A stretch of DNA of 64,000 bases from Mucilaginibacter agri (GTDB lineage: Bacteria > Bacteroidota > Bacteroidia > Sphingobacteriales > Sphingobacteriaceae): positions 558,001 to 622,000 of the forward strand of contig NZ_WWEO01000043.1 of the NCBI RefSeq assembly GCF_009928685.1. The letters are read 5' to 3'. The notes beneath the pieces are model-generated. The model had not been told where the DNA came from. It saw nothing but the letters and a program-made list of their open reading frames with translations, and did no database searches. This document shows, in pieces, positions 26,197 to 35,772 of the stretch (positions within the stretch are counted from its first letter, which is position 1; the number at the start of each line of letters is the position of its first letter). The translations under genes were made by a program, and so were the position numbers.

Positions 26197-26217
26197 CGAC
26201 ACCCAACTGAGACCAAC

Positions 26218-26799
26218 TCAGCCAATAAGTTCATGTATCCTGTGCCTTGCCTGATTAATTTTGAAGGCGAAGAAGCAATAAGTAATTCCTTCGGCTATAA
26301 ATGAAATGCCAATAAGCGAGATTAGAAATGCCACCGCAAAAGCGGGCTTTATCAAAATGCCTATGCCTATCAACAGGGTAATAATGCCGCCGGTAATGAT
26401 CGCTTTTGAGCCGTTAACGTGTAGGTGACTTTCGTCGATACCCACACTAATTAACATGCCGCCAGCGTATAAGATATAAAAGCCAAGTATGTAGGGCAAC
26501 ACAACCATAGTTGTAGCAGGTGCGTTAACAAGTATTACACCAAGTATTAATGATACGAAACCGGCTACCAGATTCCAACCCCAACCGGTGAGGCTATCCC
26601 TATTGCTGATTGCAAATGCTACTTTTAAAATACCCCCTATTAAAATTGTAAAACCAAAAAAGGTGGCGAATGTGAGATAAGTTGATATGGGATAGGCTAC
26701 GGTAATTACTCCCACCAAAATAAAGATAATGCCGGCAATTAATAATAACCACCAGTTTTGGGTACTGCGTTCGAGTTCGCTGATTAGCTTCTTAGCCAT
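26218..26799 (-). CDS. HdeD-family (DUF308) membrane protein
   Basis: A 193-residue protein with six membrane segments in three two-helix repeats, the DUF308/HdeD layout. G-I-I-F-I-L-V-G-V-I-T-V and L-V-A-G-F-V-S-L-I-L-G-V-I-L are typical. In E. coli HdeD acts in acid resistance at high cell density; in Bacteroidota the role is only inferred. It appears monocistronic. The 277 bp upstream show no gene. Confidence 0.88.
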   Translation of the reverse strand: MAKKLISELERSTQNWWLLLIAGIIFILVGVITVAYPISTYLTFATFFGFTILIGGILKVAFAISNRDSLTGWGWNLVAGFVSLILGVILVNAPATTMVVLPYILGFYILYAGGMLISVGIDESHLHVNGSKAIITGGIITLLIGIGILIKPAFAVAFLISLIGISFIAEGITYCFFAFKINQARHRIHELIG

Positions 26800-27076
26800 A
26801 ATGAATCGGATTGAGTAAGGTTAATATTTAGTTAAATGCGAGAGGTTGAAAAGACCATCCATTTTGTCATATCCTTTTGTAATTGCTCACCTAAATTTAC
26901 GGTAAAATTTAGTGCGTAGCGTGTTCATTATGTTTCAGTTTGTAAACTGCAACTTGTTGATAGCCTGTATTTCGCTTGGTTAATAAAAGTACTTGTACAC
27001 TTGTATGTGCTTCAATCGATAATTAGAGAAGTGCATCGAAGGTCTATATTATTTCATCTAACAAAAGCGTATTAAG

Positions 27077-27745
27077 ATGTTGTACAAAAAGTTAAAAAGT
27101 ATAACAGTGCCCCTGTTAATAGGTACGCTGTTAATGGTTTGTAGCGGAGCGATGGCGCAAACCGCCGCAGTAACTAAAATTGCAACCGTTATGACGGATA
27201 GCCTCGGCTACCTGCATTTAACAGATCAGCAGAAGACGAGCGCCCTGGCCCTGAATAAAACTGCAGCGACTTCGCTTATTGCAACGGGTAAAAAGGCTAA
27301 AGCGGATACCAGTTTCCGCGGCAAGGCTCTAGCTAAAGAAGTGGTGGGTATTATGAAACAACGTAATGCAGGATTGAAGCCACTGTTAACTCCTGATCAA
27401 CAGAAATTATTTCAGGAGCACAGGATGGCGCAAATAGTTGATCTGCAAACCAAGGTGATGACCGCACAGCTAAGCCTCACCGATGCACAGGTGCCGCAGG
27501 TTTACGCCATTAATCAAAAAGCTACGGCTGAAATGATGAGCGATATGGGTAAAATGAAGCAAGCCAACAGAAAGATGGCCAAGATGAAGGCTGGCAAAGC
27601 GCTAAAGAGCGATTCGAAGGATAAAAGCGAGGCTTTGAAAAAGGTGCTAACCCCCGATCAGTATGCGATATACGAGAAACATCAGGAAGAAATGAAAGCA
27701 GCTATAAAAGAGAAGATGCAGGAGAAAAAGGCCCAGAAAGGATAG
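27077..27745 (+). CDS. Secreted Spy/LTXXQ-like helical protein
   Basis: A 222-residue protein with a clear signal peptide (positively charged start, hydrophobic L-L-I-G-T-L-L-M-V-C, cleavage after A-M-A). The mature part is helical and has repeated blocks L-T-x-x-Q (L-T-D-Q-Q, L-T-P-D-Q, L-T-D-A-Q, L-T-P-D-Q) as in Spy/CpxP-type periplasmic chaperones, with a Lys-rich C-terminus (E-K-M-Q-E-K-K-A-Q-K). It may be an envelope-stress chaperone, but this is inferred from the repeats alone. A strong terminator follows. Confidence 0.7.
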   Translation: MLYKKLKSITVPLLIGTLLMVCSGAMAQTAAVTKIATVMTDSLGYLHLTDQQKTSALALNKTAATSLIATGKKAKADTSFRGKALAKEVVGIMKQRNAGLKPLLTPDQQKLFQEHRMAQIVDLQTKVMTAQLSLTDAQVPQVYAINQKATAEMMSDMGKMKQANRKMAKMKAGKALKSDSKDKSEALKKVLTPDQYAIYEKHQEEMKAAIKEKMQEKKAQKG

Positions 27746-27773
27746 TAATAAACCACAACCGACCCACGATTCG

Positions 27774-27808
27774 CTAACGCCTCTTTTTAAATTAGAAAGG
27801 GGCGTTAG
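27774..27808 (+). terminator. Terminator of the LTXXQ-like gene
   Basis: CTAACGCC pairs with GGCGTTAG over a T/A-rich loop of 19 bases. It lies 28 bp after the stop codon. Confidence 0.65.
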
Positions 27809-27878
27809 TATTTAGTTTGTTTTAATACTGATGGTAAACTCCCTGAATTTTAGCATATTTAAGTACTAAATTCTTACT

Positions 27879-28448
27879 ATGGGTGCATTTGACCATATAA
27901 AAACCATACTGGGTATCATTTTAGGTTTAAGTATTACCCATCTGTTAAAAGGCATCATCAAATTTGTACAGCATCCCAAACTAACCAAGCCCTATTGGGT
28001 GCACTTAATTTGGTGTGTTTATGTGTTGCTGCTTATTATGCACTTTTGGTGGTGGGAGTCGCACCTGCGTTTAATTACCCATTGGAATTTTGAGTTGTAT
28101 TTCTTCCTCTTCTTCTATATATCAGTGTATTACTTTGTGTGTTCACTGCTATTGCCCGATCATCTCGAAGAATATAAGAGTTATTTTACCTATTACTACT
28201 CGCGCCGTAAATGGATATTCGGGGCACTCGGTTTAACCTACATGCTCGATTTTATCGACACCCTGGTTAAAGGCAAGGCTTATTACCTAACCCATTACGA
28301 TTGGGAGTATCCCGCGCGCAACATTAGCCACATTATACTTTGTATATGCTTAATGTATAGCACCAACAGAAAATTCCACGCCGTATTGGCTGTAGCTTTC
28401 TTTGTGTACGAGCTTACTTATATTTACCGTTTGTTCTTATATTATTAG
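27879..28448 (+). CDS. Hypothetical integral membrane protein
   Basis: A 189-residue protein with five or six membrane segments, rich in aromatic residues (H-F-W-W-W-E-S, Y-F-F-L-F-F-Y-I-S-V-Y-Y-F). It opens G-A-F-D-H-I-K-T-I-L-G-I-I-L-G-L-S-I-T-H, a start shared by small Bacteroidota membrane proteins of unknown function. It converges with the J-KTSC gene, leaving 8 bp between the stops. No functional residue stands out. Confidence 0.7.
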   Translation: MGAFDHIKTILGIILGLSITHLLKGIIKFVQHPKLTKPYWVHLIWCVYVLLLIMHFWWWESHLRLITHWNFELYFFLFFYISVYYFVCSLLLPDHLEEYKSYFTYYYSRRKWIFGALGLTYMLDFIDTLVKGKAYYLTHYDWEYPARNISHIILCICLMYSTNRKFHAVLAVAFFVYELTYIYRLFLYY

Positions 28449-28456
28449 GCGAATGC

Positions 28457-28900
28457 TTAAGCAGTGGCTACCAGTTTGCTGGTGCTTCTGTAAACATATT
28501 CGTTAAAAATATGGCGGCGGGCAAAGCGTCCCGGAGAGTCTGAATTAATGAATTTGATATAGGCTGCTCGTGGCACATCAAAGTACTCGTAGGTATTACC
28601 GTCGGTAAAGTTGATGGTTAGGGTTTGTTGCTTATATTCAAAATCAGCAATGCCAGAGGTAGTGGTAGTAAGGGTGTAGTCAGCCAGTGTTTGCTCTAAT
28701 GTTTCGGGGGCAATGCTTACCAAAAAGTGGTATGCTTCGATAATGGTTTTGCTCTTTTCTTCAGCTTCGATTTTGCTTTCGTCCTGAAATTTATCCGGGT
28801 GCCAGGTTTTCATCAGGCTGCGGTAAACCGATTTTAATTCCTGCAATTCTGCATCAGCGGTTACGCCCAAAAGCTTTCTGTAGTCGACAATTTTTTTCAT
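28457..28900 (-). CDS. J-domain plus KTSC-domain protein
   Basis: 147 residues. Residues 5-60 form a J domain with the invariant H-P-D in T-W-H-P-D-K-F, expected to stimulate a DnaK-type Hsp70. Residues 85-140 match a KTSC domain (T-Y-E-Y-F-D-V-P-R-A-A-Y-I-K-F, then S-P-G-R-F-A-R-R-H-I). There is no G/F region, zinc finger or substrate domain, so it is a specialised type III J protein. It may bring Hsp70 to a nucleic acid or to a tRNA-synthetase-like partner, but this is speculation. Confidence 0.85.
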   Translation of the reverse strand: MKKIVDYRKLLGVTADAELQELKSVYRSLMKTWHPDKFQDESKIEAEEKSKTIIEAYHFLVSIAPETLEQTLADYTLTTTTSGIADFEYKQQTLTINFTDGNTYEYFDVPRAAYIKFINSDSPGRFARRHIFNEYVYRSTSKLVATA

Positions 28901-29112
28901 GATCTCTAATCCGTATTTGTTTTATTGTCGATAAAGAACTAAGCAGGCTGCTTCCCCTCCAAAGAGCAATTTTTTTGCAAAGGTACAGATTTATAAGCAA
29001 TTAACCTCATGGTTTTCAGAAATGGTTGAGTGAAAGCAGCCTGGCTTAAATTAAATTGTATGCTAATTGTATTTTGGCTATCATCGCATCACGCTATTTA
29101 ACACCTATACAA

Positions 29113-30306
29113 ATGAATCAGAATATCGAAGATCTGTACCATATTGCAGGGAAACCCGTACGAAATATTATCGGCCTCATGTCGGGCACTTCTTTTGATG
29201 GTTTGGATATAGCGCTGTGCAGATTTAGCGGTAGCGGCGCAGATACGCAGGTTAAAGTGCTGCATTTTACTACTAAAGATTACACAGCAGATTTTAAAGA
29301 AGAGCTCAAGTCAATCTTCGCGAAACGTACTGCCGACCTGGAGCGAATTACATTGTTAAACGCCTTCATCGGATCGTACTATGCCGAACTGATATTGCAG
29401 TGCCTGAACGAATGGGGTATGTCTGTGACGGAAGTAGATGCTATCGCCAGCCACGGACAAACTATTTTCCACGCGCCCAAACGCTTGCACGGATTAGCCC
29501 ACTACGGCAATGCAACCCTGCAAATAGGGGATGCCGATCATTTGGCGGTTAAAACCGGAATAATCACGTTGAGTGATTTTCGGCAGAAACACATAGCTGC
29601 TGGCGGTGAAGGCGCACCACTCGCACTTTATGGCGATTACCTGATGTTTGCCGACAAACAAGAAAACCGCATTATGCTAAACGTAGGTGGTATAGCCAAC
29701 TTTACATACTTACCTGCGAGTACCGCCGAAGGCCTCTTTTCTACCGATGTTGGCCCGGGCAATACGCTGATGGACCAGTTTATCCAATTACATTACCCCG
29801 GCAAATACTATGATAAAAATGCGGAAGTAGCATCTAAAGGAACTGTAAATGATGCTTTGCTTGCTGCGTTATTGGACGACGATTTCTTCGAAGCTCCCTT
29901 CCCGAAAACCACTGGACCGGAGCTGTTTGGCCTGACTTACCTGCAAAAAGCTATCGACAAATCTGGTCAATATCATCTAAGCGATGAGGATATAATGGCC
30001 ACATTGGCCAAGTTTTCGGCACAGGGCATTATTGATGCCATTGCACGTTGCACCCAGAGTGATCAATCATATCAAATTTATATCAGCGGTGGCGGAATGT
30101 ATAATCCCGTACTGGTAAAATATATCGAAGATTATGCTGGTAAGCCTATAAAGTCAACAACTGACTTGGGTATCCATCCCGATGCTAAAGAAGCCGTATT
30201 ATTCGCGCTTTTAGCTAATGAAGCATTGGCGGGAGGTAAGACTGATTTTGGAGATAATGAGAATTTACCTTCGGTAAGTATGGGAAAGGTTAGTTTCCCG
30301 AAGTAG
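29113..30306 (+). CDS. anmK: Anhydro-N-acetylmuramic acid kinase
   Basis: A 397-residue kinase that opens and phosphorylates 1,6-anhydro-MurNAc during peptidoglycan recycling, giving MurNAc-6-phosphate. G-L-M-S-G-T-S-F-D-G-L-D near residue 22 is the AnmK signature (phosphate loop and catalytic Asp). G-G-I-A-N-F-T and D-V-G-P-G-N-T-L-M-D are the other ATP-binding blocks. I chose the ATG at 29113 because homologues begin close to this motif; the frame to 29056 adds 19 residues with no family support. It is monocistronic here, with no muropeptide transporter nearby. Confidence 0.94.
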   Translation: MNQNIEDLYHIAGKPVRNIIGLMSGTSFDGLDIALCRFSGSGADTQVKVLHFTTKDYTADFKEELKSIFAKRTADLERITLLNAFIGSYYAELILQCLNEWGMSVTEVDAIASHGQTIFHAPKRLHGLAHYGNATLQIGDADHLAVKTGIITLSDFRQKHIAAGGEGAPLALYGDYLMFADKQENRIMLNVGGIANFTYLPASTAEGLFSTDVGPGNTLMDQFIQLHYPGKYYDKNAEVASKGTVNDALLAALLDDDFFEAPFPKTTGPELFGLTYLQKAIDKSGQYHLSDEDIMATLAKFSAQGIIDAIARCTQSDQSYQIYISGGGMYNPVLVKYIEDYAGKPIKSTTDLGIHPDAKEAVLFALLANEALAGGKTDFGDNENLPSVSMGKVSFPK

Positions 30307-30354
30307 TTCGTCGAGTTGTGTCGTTCTAAAACCACTCGTTCTAAAATCATGTTC

Positions 30355-30431
30355 TTGCGAGGTACGAAGCACCCTTGTAGCTATACATATCGAAGAAACA
30401 TACCACGAGTTTGCCGCGCTATCGCTCGCAA
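30355..30431. repeat. REP-like imperfect palindromic intergenic element
   Basis: TTGCGAG at 30355-30361 and CTCGCAA at 30425-30431 are inverted ends enclosing GTACGAAGC and GCCGCGCTATCG. The element sits between two convergent genes. This kind of short GC-rich palindromic element is common between genes in Sphingobacteriaceae, as far as I recall. Confidence 0.55.
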
Positions 30432-30444
30432 TGACATATTGGGC

Positions 30445-33381
30445 CTATGCTAACGCGTCAAACAAAACCTCTACTGGATGCAGGGCAATTCGCTTTGTAC
30501 CATCCTTGATCTGATGGCGGCAGCTAGTGCCTGCGGCGGCAATAATGGTTGTGTCCGGTGCCTTTTTTACGGCAGGGAACAATACCAGGCTGCCGATTTT
30601 CATTGATACATCGTAGTGTTCTGTTTCGTAGCCGAATGAGCCTGCCATACCACAACATCCGGAAGGAATTACTTCTACCTTATAGTTCTCTGGGAAGCTA
30701 AGAACTTCGCTGGAGATGCTCATAGATGATAAGGCCTTTTGGTGGCAATGCCCATGTACGGATATTTGCTTATTGGCCTGCGAGAAGCTTTCTTTACTGA
30801 TATGGCCTTGCGCGGCTTCCGCATGAAACCATTCTTCGAACAGGTAAACGTGTTTACTCAGTTCACGGGCGTCAGCTTTAAGCTCATCTTTCACTAATGC
30901 CGGATATTCATCGCGGAATGATAATATCGCCGAAGGTTCAATCCCGATTAAAGGGGTTTCGGCAGTGATCACATCCTTTAGTTTATCAACATTGGTTTCG
31001 GCAAGCGTTTTAGCCTGATCGAGCATCCCTTTGGACAGGAGGGCCCGGCCGCTATCTGCATGATCGGGTATAATAACCTGGTAGCCCAGTTTTTCTAATA
31101 ATAAAATAGCCTTTTTACCTACTTCGGCATCGTTATAATTGGTAAACTCGTCGCAAAAAAGGTATACTGTTTTTGATGATTCACAATACGTTTTCTCCCT
31201 CAATTTATACCAACTTTTTAACGTTTGCTTGGCCAACTCGGGTAATGACCGGTCAGGGTGAAAGCCCGAAAATTTATTAATCGCCTTGCGGAGCAACGGC
31301 GTATTTATTGCGCTGTTATATAAAGAGGGCACGCCTGAGGCCAGTTTCATGCTGCTGCTGAAATTGCCAATTAGCCTTGACCGTAACGGGACACCATTCT
31401 CCTTTTGGTAATGATATAAAAACTCAGCGCGTAGCTTAGTCATATCAACCGATGACGGGCATTCTATTTTGCAACCTTTGCAGGCTAGGCATAAATCTAA
31501 TACCTCTTTTACTTCGTCGGCGGCTTTGCCTTTGCCCAGGGCTTTTGGGGCTTCGTTCAGATATTGACGCAGGATGTTAGCACGCGCGCGGGTAGTGTCT
31601 TTTTCATTTCGTGTAGCCATATAGCTGGGGCACATGGTGCCGCCGGTAACTTCGGTTTTCCGGCAATCGCCAGAGCCACTGCATTTTTCGGTGAGGCGCA
31701 GCATGCCTTCATCGGCAATAAAATCGAAAAGGGTTTGGGCTTCCTGCTTGCTTTGGTCGGGTTCAAAACGCAGGTTATCCAGCATGCCGGGTGTACCCGT
31801 AATCTTGCCTTTGTTAAAAACTCCTGCCGGATCGAATATGAGTTTTACCTGTTTAAACAACTCGTAAACCCGCTCGCCCATTACATAGCTAATGTATTGT
31901 CCACGAAGGCGACCGTCGCCATGCTCGCCAGATAGTGAGCCACGGTATTTTTTTACCAACGTTGCTGTCTCCGCTAATATATGTTGAAAGAGTTTTTGTC
32001 CTTCGGCAGTCTTCAGGTTTACCATCGGTTCCACGTGCAGCTCACCAGCGCCCGCGTGCGCATAGGCAGAGTAGGGCACATCGAGGCTGTGTAGTAATTC
32101 TTCGAGATCGTGGATATAATTTGGCAGATCCTCAACGGCCACCGCACAGTCTTCAATCAGGTTTACGGGCTGAACGTCGCCTTTAAGGTTTCTTAATAAA
32201 CCTAAGCCGGCCTTGCGTAAGTCCCAGGCTTTTTTTGTATCATCGCCTGTAAGTATGGGGTACGCAAAGCCCAATCCTGCTTCTTTTAAAGCGTCAATTA
32301 ATGTATTGCATTTATTAAATAACTCATCTTCTGTAGCACAGAAGAACTCTACTAGTAGCAATGCTTCGGGAGCGCCTTCTAAAAAGAAACGGTTGACTGC
32401 CTGCCCTGGATTTTTAATCGCCTGCTCTAATATTACATGGTCAACCAATTCAGATGCCGCACAGCCAGAGTTTACCGCGATAAGGTTGGCACGTAAAGAT
32501 TCCTGCAAGGTTGTGCAATGCACAGCTACTACACCAACTTCAGCTGGGGGTAAGTCTAACAGTTTCAGTTTAGCCTCAGTTACCACGCAAAGCGTGCCTT
32601 CCGAACCGGCAATGATTGTGCTGAGGTTGATATTACCATTTTGCAAAACCATATTCAGCAGGCTATCCAGTGCATAGCCGCTATTACGCCTGGTTACTTC
32701 TTTTTTCGGGAAGTTTTTAACGATATCGTTCTGATTATTATCCAGCTCGACCAAGGCCAATGTTTTATTATAGATACGGCCTTCGAGACCATTGGATGTT
32801 CTCTTTTGGGTAATCTGCTCGGGAGTCATCTCGCCAAAAATTACTTCACTGGCATCTGATAGCAGGGCGGTAACTTCTAACAAATTATCACGTGTAGCCC
32901 CCCATATCATAGAGTGGAGTCCACAAGAGTTATTCCCGATCATCCCGCCAATCATGGCGCGGCTCGAGGTAGAGGTTTCGGGCCCGAACATCAATCCAAA
33001 TGGTTTTAGGTAGGCATTCAGATCGTCGCGGATAACGCCGGGTTGTACGCGCACCCATTTTTCTTCTACATTAAGTTCTATTACCGAACGCATGTATTTA
33101 GAAATATCAACCACTACACCATTGCCCACAACCTGTCCGGCCAATGAGGTGCCGGCAGCGCGAGGGATCAGTGTTAACGAATAACGGTTGGCGAAAATGA
33201 TAAGGTGCTTAATATCTTCGGCGGTGCGCGGCAGTGCCACGGCAAGTGGTAACTCCTGATAAACAGAAGCATCCGTTGCATAAACAGTCTTCACACTTTC
33301 ATGCAATGTGCTGTCGTCGTAGTACAACTCGCCCGAAAAATATTTTGCTAACCCCTTAAAATCAAATGCCTTCCAATTCAT
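30445..33381 (-). CDS. FAD-linked oxidase fused to Fe-S/CCG domain (D-lactate or glycolate dehydrogenase type)
   Basis: A 978-residue fusion of a GlcD-like and a GlcF-like protein. Residues about 45-280 form the FAD-binding PCMH domain (P-R-A-A-G-T-S-L-A-G-Q, G-G-M-I-G-N-N-S-C-G). The substrate domain follows to about 530 with H-A-G-A-G-E-L-H-V-E. Then come a ferredoxin-like region with clusters C-S-G-S-G-D-C and C-L-A-C-K-G-C-K-I-E-C-P, and CCG domains with G-H-C-H-Q-K and S-G-C-C-G-M-A-G-S. Such proteins oxidise D-2-hydroxyacids (D-lactate, D-2-hydroxyglutarate) and pass electrons to the respiratory chain. The exact substrate is not readable. Confidence 0.88.
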   Translation of the reverse strand: MNWKAFDFKGLAKYFSGELYYDDSTLHESVKTVYATDASVYQELPLAVALPRTAEDIKHLIIFANRYSLTLIPRAAGTSLAGQVVGNGVVVDISKYMRSVIELNVEEKWVRVQPGVIRDDLNAYLKPFGLMFGPETSTSSRAMIGGMIGNNSCGLHSMIWGATRDNLLEVTALLSDASEVIFGEMTPEQITQKRTSNGLEGRIYNKTLALVELDNNQNDIVKNFPKKEVTRRNSGYALDSLLNMVLQNGNINLSTIIAGSEGTLCVVTEAKLKLLDLPPAEVGVVAVHCTTLQESLRANLIAVNSGCAASELVDHVILEQAIKNPGQAVNRFFLEGAPEALLLVEFFCATEDELFNKCNTLIDALKEAGLGFAYPILTGDDTKKAWDLRKAGLGLLRNLKGDVQPVNLIEDCAVAVEDLPNYIHDLEELLHSLDVPYSAYAHAGAGELHVEPMVNLKTAEGQKLFQHILAETATLVKKYRGSLSGEHGDGRLRGQYISYVMGERVYELFKQVKLIFDPAGVFNKGKITGTPGMLDNLRFEPDQSKQEAQTLFDFIADEGMLRLTEKCSGSGDCRKTEVTGGTMCPSYMATRNEKDTTRARANILRQYLNEAPKALGKGKAADEVKEVLDLCLACKGCKIECPSSVDMTKLRAEFLYHYQKENGVPLRSRLIGNFSSSMKLASGVPSLYNSAINTPLLRKAINKFSGFHPDRSLPELAKQTLKSWYKLREKTYCESSKTVYLFCDEFTNYNDAEVGKKAILLLEKLGYQVIIPDHADSGRALLSKGMLDQAKTLAETNVDKLKDVITAETPLIGIEPSAILSFRDEYPALVKDELKADARELSKHVYLFEEWFHAEAAQGHISKESFSQANKQISVHGHCHQKALSSMSISSEVLSFPENYKVEVIPSGCCGMAGSFGYETEHYDVSMKIGSLVLFPAVKKAPDTTIIAAAGTSCRHQIKDGTKRIALHPVEVLFDALA

Positions 33382-33538
33382 TTTTATGTCCTATCAGATC
33401 GATGTACCCTGCATTATGGTATAGTAAAACACATAGCGATGCCGGATTGTGCGTATTTTGGTTCAAATATGGTAAAAAAACGAAGAGCTATAATCGCTTT
33501 TGCCGATCAATGCTATTCATTTGGTAAAAATACTACTA

Positions 33539-34432
33539 CTAATAATGTAGGTTGATGCCTGCGGTCAAATTATAGCCATGTCGGTAAGCGCCGTTCATTT
33601 GGGTATCATTAGTTTGGCCATTTGCGAGATAGAGCCTATCAGTTCCATTTCCCGTCTCCCAATTAAAATAACTGCCACCTAAATTTACGGCTAAAAAGTG
33701 TGTGAAGTGGTACGTAATAAAAGCGTTGGCATCAATTCCATAACCATTAGCTGTATGTGTATAACTAACAGGGTGACTAAATTGTGTGATGAGATTCCAG
33801 TCAGCCGCAGCTTTATAATCGGCTTGAGTGTACTGCGCTGCAGCATCTAGACTTAATTCCGGGCTAATGTGCCATTGCGCATCCAGCTTTATATAAGGGC
33901 CTTTCCATTTAGTGGCATAAGTGCTGTTCAGGTTTCGGTACAGACCGCTTAGATCAAGCAAATATAAAAACTGACGGCTTTGTGCGTAACCGGCTTCGGG
34001 GCGAAGTGAGAGTTTGCTATGCTTAAATAACTGATAAGCCAAACCTACATTCCAATAATCGCTGTACCCTTTATTGTCGTCAAAATTTTGGTTGTAAACC
34101 GGGTTGGTTCTGTTATCTCCGCTATAGTCCGTATCATTAACCTTGCCCGAATGAATAAAACTGCGTGAGTAGCCGCCTGTTACGTAAAGTGCGCCCCAAA
34201 CATTGGCGTTGATGTTTGCGGTGAGTAAGGTACCCTTTAAATCCCGCCATTTCAATTCCGAATAAACGTTGGGATTCTGGCCTTGTAAATTACCCGCAAT
34301 AGACCAATGAAAGTTCTCGTTCTGATACCCGCTGCCAAAATATACTTTAACACGATCGTTATTTTGAGCAAATGATGAATTAGCACACAGCAAAGCCAGT
34401 AAAAAGAAGCAATAGGTAATAAAGGGTTTCAT
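33539..34432 (-). CDS. Outer-membrane beta-barrel protein, unknown function
   Basis: A 297-residue protein with a signal peptide (Y-C-F-F-L-L-A-L-L-C-A-N-S-S-F-A, cleavage before Q-N-N-D). The mature part has alternating hydrophobic and aromatic strands (L-Y-V-T-G-G-Y-S-R-S-F, L-S-L-R-P-E-A-G-Y-A) ending in a tyrosine (I-N-L-H-Y), typical of an outer-membrane barrel of 10-12 strands. It is downstream of the GH16 terminator, so it is probably not part of the glucan operon. Confidence 0.7.
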   Translation of the reverse strand: MKPFITYCFFLLALLCANSSFAQNNDRVKVYFGSGYQNENFHWSIAGNLQGQNPNVYSELKWRDLKGTLLTANINANVWGALYVTGGYSRSFIHSGKVNDTDYSGDNRTNPVYNQNFDDNKGYSDYWNVGLAYQLFKHSKLSLRPEAGYAQSRQFLYLLDLSGLYRNLNSTYATKWKGPYIKLDAQWHISPELSLDAAAQYTQADYKAAADWNLITQFSHPVSYTHTANGYGIDANAFITYHFTHFLAVNLGGSYFNWETGNGTDRLYLANGQTNDTQMNGAYRHGYNLTAGINLHY

Positions 34433-34462
34433 AAGTGGTTTACGAAGCTAAATATATACATA

Positions 34463-34500
34463 AAACAAAACCGGCGTTAGAGCCGGTTCTGTTTTTATTT
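34463..34500 (-). terminator. Terminator of the beta-glucan operon
   Basis: Inverted arms AACCGGC (34469-34475) and GCCGGTT (34482-34488) with a T run for leftward transcription. It lies 29 bp past the GH16 stop. Confidence 0.8.
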
Positions 34501-34528
34501 AAGGTTAGTATAGTGTGTGCTACTGATT

Positions 34529-35743
34529 TTACTGATTTACACCGAAAGCTTCCCAGCCCGATGCGGTGGCTCGGGTACACGTCATAGGTTGGGTGCCGTT
34601 TTCGCTGCTGATAAATTTGCCGTTGTTTCCACGCAGGGTTACTTTGCCATCTGCGGTAGGTACCCAGTCAAATTTTTCCCAATCGCTAAATGTTGCCCGA
34701 TTACAGGTAATGGCTTGCGTACCGTTTTCTGACGATACATATTTGCCCATACTTTGTAAAGCAATTTTGCCTCCACCAGCATCAACCACAGTAAACTGTT
34801 CCCATGTCGAAGCAGTAGGGCGGTTACAATTCATGGCCTGGGTTCCGTTTTCGCCACTTACATATTGGTTGTTGAAACCCTTTAAAGTTATAGTTTGGCC
34901 AATAGGAGCAGTGCTTGTATTGGTTAATTTATACACACGCACATAATCAACGGACATGGTAGTTGGCAATCCGCCATCATTAATAGTTTGGCCTGGTAAA
35001 TCACCACCTACAGCAAGGTTTAAGATAATATAGAACGGTAATTGAAATGCACCGGTGTTGTTGATGTTATTAGCCGTGTTGCCGGTTACATACAAGGTAT
35101 TATCTACATACCAACGGATGCCGCTGGCATCCCATTCTACAGCATAAACATGGTAATCACCAGGAGTAGTGTTAGTGCTGCTGCCATATTGCACGTGCCC
35201 ATTATTATTCCAGTGCATAGTGCCCAAAATGGTGTTACTGGTATTCACATGCTCCATAATGTCAATCTCGCCGCACTGCGGCCAGCCTACCGAACCAATG
35301 TTGCTGCCCAGCATCCAGAATGCAGGCCAGGTTCCCTGTACCATCGGCATTTTAATGCGGGCTTCGATACGGCCATATTGCACCGAAAATTTACCAGATG
35401 TGTTCAACTTGGCCGAGGTATATGGTTGCCCGCCCACACTTTGCTTTTTGGCGGTGATCACCAAATTGCCGCCCGTAACTGCAGCGTTTGCCGCCTGATA
35501 ATACTCTTTCTCGTTATTAACATTTGGGTTGCCATTATCTATATTCCATTTGCTGCCATCAACGCTGCTGCCGTCAAACTCGTCGCTCCAAACCAGTTGA
35601 TAGGTGGCTGCGCGTGGAGTAGTACTTGTAGATTCTGCCGAGGCCGGGCTGCCTGCATTGTTCATGTCCTTTTTGCAGGAGGTGATCAACATGCCAGCCA
35701 CTACAGCGGCAATACTCAAGTAATTGAAGAAGTGCTTTTTCAT
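34529..35743 (-). CDS. GH16 beta-1,3-glucanase-like lipoprotein with C-terminal beta-trefoil-like module
   Basis: 404 residues from the ATG at 35743, which places a lipoprotein signal correctly (L-I-T-S-C23-K-K-D). The GH16 domain spans about 47-280. The catalytic motif E159-I-D161-I-M-E164 is the laminarinase-type E-I-D-I-M-E, and W-P-A-F-W-M-L is typical. Residues 280-404 form a module of three similar blocks around S-E-N-G-T-Q-x-M-x-C, resembling a fascin-like beta-trefoil; sugar binding is likely. The same module ends the upstream GH30. It is probably displayed at the outer membrane to cut beta-1,3-glucan. Confidence 0.92.
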   Translation of the reverse strand: MKKHFFNYLSIAAVVAGMLITSCKKDMNNAGSPASAESTSTTPRAATYQLVWSDEFDGSSVDGSKWNIDNGNPNVNNEKEYYQAANAAVTGGNLVITAKKQSVGGQPYTSAKLNTSGKFSVQYGRIEARIKMPMVQGTWPAFWMLGSNIGSVGWPQCGEIDIMEHVNTSNTILGTMHWNNNGHVQYGSSTNTTPGDYHVYAVEWDASGIRWYVDNTLYVTGNTANNINNTGAFQLPFYIILNLAVGGDLPGQTINDGGLPTTMSVDYVRVYKLTNTSTAPIGQTITLKGFNNQYVSGENGTQAMNCNRPTASTWEQFTVVDAGGGKIALQSMGKYVSSENGTQAITCNRATFSDWEKFDWVPTADGKVTLRGNNGKFISSENGTQPMTCTRATASGWEAFGVNQ

Positions 35744-35772
35744 AATTGAAAGATTATTGTGATACAATTGGT

